Shown here: positions 61,636 to 64,000 of the stretch, in pieces | How the letters are laid out: every line of letters starts with the position of its first letter | Position numbering within the stretch: the stretch's first letter is position 1 | Source: Liolophura sinensis | Lineage: Eukaryota > Mollusca > Polyplacophora > Chitonida > Chitonidae | Assembly (NCBI RefSeq): GCF_032854445.1 | Contig: NC_088299.1 | Span: 4,625,001 to 4,689,000 of the forward strand | Length of the DNA: 64,000 nucleotides | Direction of reading: 5' to 3' | Position numbers and translations under genes: made by a program | The notes under the pieces: generated by a model | Database searches by the model: none | What the model saw: the letters and a program-made list of their open reading frames with translations, nothing else | What the model was told of the DNA's origin: nothing

Positions 61636-61692
61636 ATATGGGCTTACGTGGCTGAAGTGGTTAGTGTTCCAGCGCGAAGCAATGCGTACGGC
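61636..61692 (+). repeat. SINE 5' head fragment
   Basis: GGGCTTACGTGGCTGAAGTG, GTTAGTGTTCCAGCGCGAAG and CAATGCGTACGG match the first ~55 bases of the main SINE; nothing follows. Confidence 0.7.
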
Positions 61693-62262
61693 ATAGATCC
61701 CGAAAAGCAGTCAAATAGATAGGGCCTACCGGTAAACGAATAAAGCCAAATAGCCAAGACATCGATTGCTGTTAGCCTTTTCTTAAGTCATAACATAAAA
61801 TGTTATTTTCATTTCAGTTTTGCCTACAGTGTTATTAAGAATACTAATTCTTGTGAAAAAAATATTGTTTTTAATGTTAATTGCTGCGCTCATTATATGT
61901 GATTTTGTTATCAGGGCCCATGCCCGACATAGGCCTATTTACAGGTCTATAGGCCTATTACGGTGGCATGTCAGGCGTATTATCGTGTTCCACTTATCAA
62001 CAAGGATTTATAGGTTTTACTATTAAAAAATTTAAAAAAAAAAATTTTAAAAAAGTTTAAACAAATAATATAACCTTAGTTATGCTGGAAGAAATGCACA
62101 AGCATACCAAAATGGCCACATTCATTTTGTCCTGACGCGCTTACAGTAACATTAAACCCGCGCTCATATGGCTTAAAAGTAAAACAATGCGTCTGCGGAA
62201 ACAGGTGCGTTCTCGGGTTAGACCTCTAGAAATAAAAAATTAAAACTGATAGGCCCCCCTAT

Positions 62263-62282
62263 AACATGGCGGCGCTTTCCAT
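62263..62282. promoter_or_regulatory. YY1-like motif, possible promoter
   Basis: AACATGGCGGC matches AANATGGCGGC. A related AAGATGGCG lies at about 62573, and CG-rich patches occur around 62280-62560. It is a plausible promoter for the GFOD gene (minus strand), about 2.2 kb upstream, or for a gene to the right. Motif evidence only. Confidence 0.2.
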
Positions 62283-63570
62283 TTTCTCAATGTGCGCGAT
62301 TTCGCTTATTTTGAACGGCGATATCTCTGTTATCTATGTTTATAAAAAGACTGAGTGTGGTAATACTTTATCGAAGTATATAATCATTTGATTATAGTCC
62401 CTACCGGTATATACAACAGCGAATTAATGCATATACAGAAACAAATTAGGCGAAATTGATAAATATACGGCTATAAACTTGGAAAACGATGAAAAACATT
62501 TTCTCTGTTGTGGAAATGTTTCCTCTAAAGTGGAAACGTTTTCTCCGCGATGATTCTCCTCAAAACCGTATAAGATGGCGATAAGCCATATGGTGCGCAG
62601 TATGTCAACATCTGGATACATCTAGGCCTACATGTATGTATACGCAGTAAGGTATCTTGTGAGGTCATACTAAATATGTATGGTGTTATATTTATGTATA
62701 ATGAGTTCGGAATCTATTTGTTTGGTCTCGATTGCCGATGTACGAAGCCTGCCAGTGAGAATACCCGTACTCTGACGACACGAGCTGGTAAAATTTCTAT
62801 AGTTGCATTTACAATTCTAGTCAATTAAATGTAACTTTCGCTTATTCGGTAAGCACGTGTGTGTTCAAACTGCGGGCTTTTGTTTCCATTTCATGGCTTT
62901 TAGGTGGCATCAACTGTCATATTTCATTTCCAAACCCATTGGCCTGCATGTACATTGTGCTGCGCGAAAACCACATTTCATTCCTTAAAACTGCACTGAC
63001 TGTATGGGTTCACGCCTCTCGCCTATTTCATGCCTGAGGGAGACGTTGGATATAAACTCATTGCAAATCATTAGAATTTAATGTCGCGTGATTAGCGCAT
63101 TTCAGGTCCAATGATTTATTCGGAAAAACTAACCGCTATGACCTTGGTTTATTGATAAATGTCAACTGAGTGCATACTACATGTCTGGTTATGATTGCTT
63201 CGTAACTACGTGTTCAGAAGCCATATCACGCATTGTAGGTTTATATTATAAGTTTTCATGTATATAGTGAAACTGAAAATAGCCAGCATGAGTATAACAT
63301 AGTCAAGTAAAAATGCAATGCGGGACTGACGCTATACACAAAATAGATGCAAATTGCAGTAAAACACATCGTTTTCTGTTGTAGATCATGTTGAATATAA
63401 CATGCAGTCAAATTAAGATGGAATGGGAGTCTGTTTGCATGACGTGTTACGCAAAGAGAGGCAAATTGCACTAAAAAAATCGCTTATTGCTGCACATCAT
63501 TTCGTCTAATGAAGAACTTGACAGTAGATGAGTTCTTTATTATGTCTTAAATATTATTCAAGCATGTATA

Positions 63571-63706
63571 CGGGGGAGGTCTATCAGTAGCCTGGGGATG
63601 GTCGTGGGTTTATTCGAGCTCTGCCCGGTTTCCTCCCACCATAATGCTGGCTGGGTCGTATAAGTGAAATATTCTTGAATACGGCGTAAATCATCAGTCA
63701 AGTAAA
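63571..63706 (+). repeat. Headless SINE copy
   Basis: Starts GGGGGAGGTCTATCAGTAGC and runs to GAATACGGCGTAAATCATC, with tail AGTCAAGTAAATAAT. Confidence 0.88.
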
Positions 63707-63784
63707 TAATATAAGTGTTCAAATATTGCCGGGTTGTCCAGAAAGTTCGCCAGTTTATTGCCAATGATGGTTTTTATCTGCAAG

Positions 63785-63885
63785 CATGTGCCCTCCGGTT
63801 TCCTCCACCTATCAAACTGATCGCCTTCCTGTAAATGAAAATTCCTGACTACAGCGTTAAACTTGAATTAAATAAATAAACAAGT
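63785..63885 (+). repeat. Diverged SINE tail
   Basis: CCCTCCGGTTTCCTCCACCT, GTAAATGAAAATTCCTGACT, and ACAGCGTTAAACTTGAATTA followed by AATAAATAAAC. Resembles the last third of the main SINE with strong divergence. Confidence 0.6.
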
Positions 63886-64000
63886 AAATTTTGTCTTTCC
63901 TCCGTGAACAGATCACCAAACCATCCACATAAAGGTTGGCCAAGTTAGATACCGCCATCTTGTTTAGCTCTTTCCAACAGATAATTACCGGGAGTCATCA

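Larger units (their letters stand above)
60137..63565. other. Non-coding stretch upstream of the GFOD gene
   Basis: No recognisable coding exon. It must contain the intron and promoter of the GFOD gene, not located with certainty. A SINE head relic and YY1-like motifs are listed separately. The remainder is AT-rich. Confidence 0.5.

Overview
The window is nuclear DNA of an invertebrate animal, most likely a mollusc or close lophotrochozoan. It has spliced genes with GT-AG introns, AT-rich non-coding DNA, and many copies of a tRNA-headed SINE ending in AATAAATAAAT-type tails, which I associate from memory with mollusc genomes. It also has one 200-base assembly gap. The species cannot be named from the sequence alone.

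Layout. 1-4720 is a degenerate 54-bp minisatellite that runs off the left edge. 4721-14249 is non-coding and holds three copies of an unrecognised ~170-bp repeat, an inverted repeat and a second SINE family. 14254-31519 (+) is a complete AP-1 complex gamma subunit gene (AP1G1): 21 coding exons, 818 residues, plus a candidate 15-nt microexon. A long 3'UTR follows, to about 34.0 kb. 35667-40409 (-) is a complete six-exon SDR39U1-type epimerase-family gene (306 residues). 41-44 kb is repeat-rich and holds a TA microsatellite and the gap. 44280-51952 (-) is a secreted serine beta-lactamase/penicillin-binding-like gene. It has a signal-peptide exon, a 5.6-kb intron and one large exon interrupted by six apparent single-base frame changes, so it is either a young pseudogene or poor consensus next to the gap. 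52-58.2 kb is intergenic. 58922-60100 (-) is an intact GFOD2-like Gfo/Idh/MocA oxidoreductase gene (392 residues). 60.1-64 kb is non-coding with SINE pieces and possible promoter motifs.

The genes do not form a pathway. AP1G1 serves clathrin sorting at the trans-Golgi and endosomes. SDR39U1 and GFOD are nucleotide-binding oxidoreductase-fold proteins of poorly known role. The beta-lactamase-like protein would be secreted. I see no CRISPR array, tRNA gene, rRNA or bacterial-type operon. The observations most worth a second look are the AP1G1 microexon, the frame pattern and five C-terminal repeats of the beta-lactamase-like gene, the higher-order structure of the 54-bp satellite, and the recurrent headless form of the SINE.
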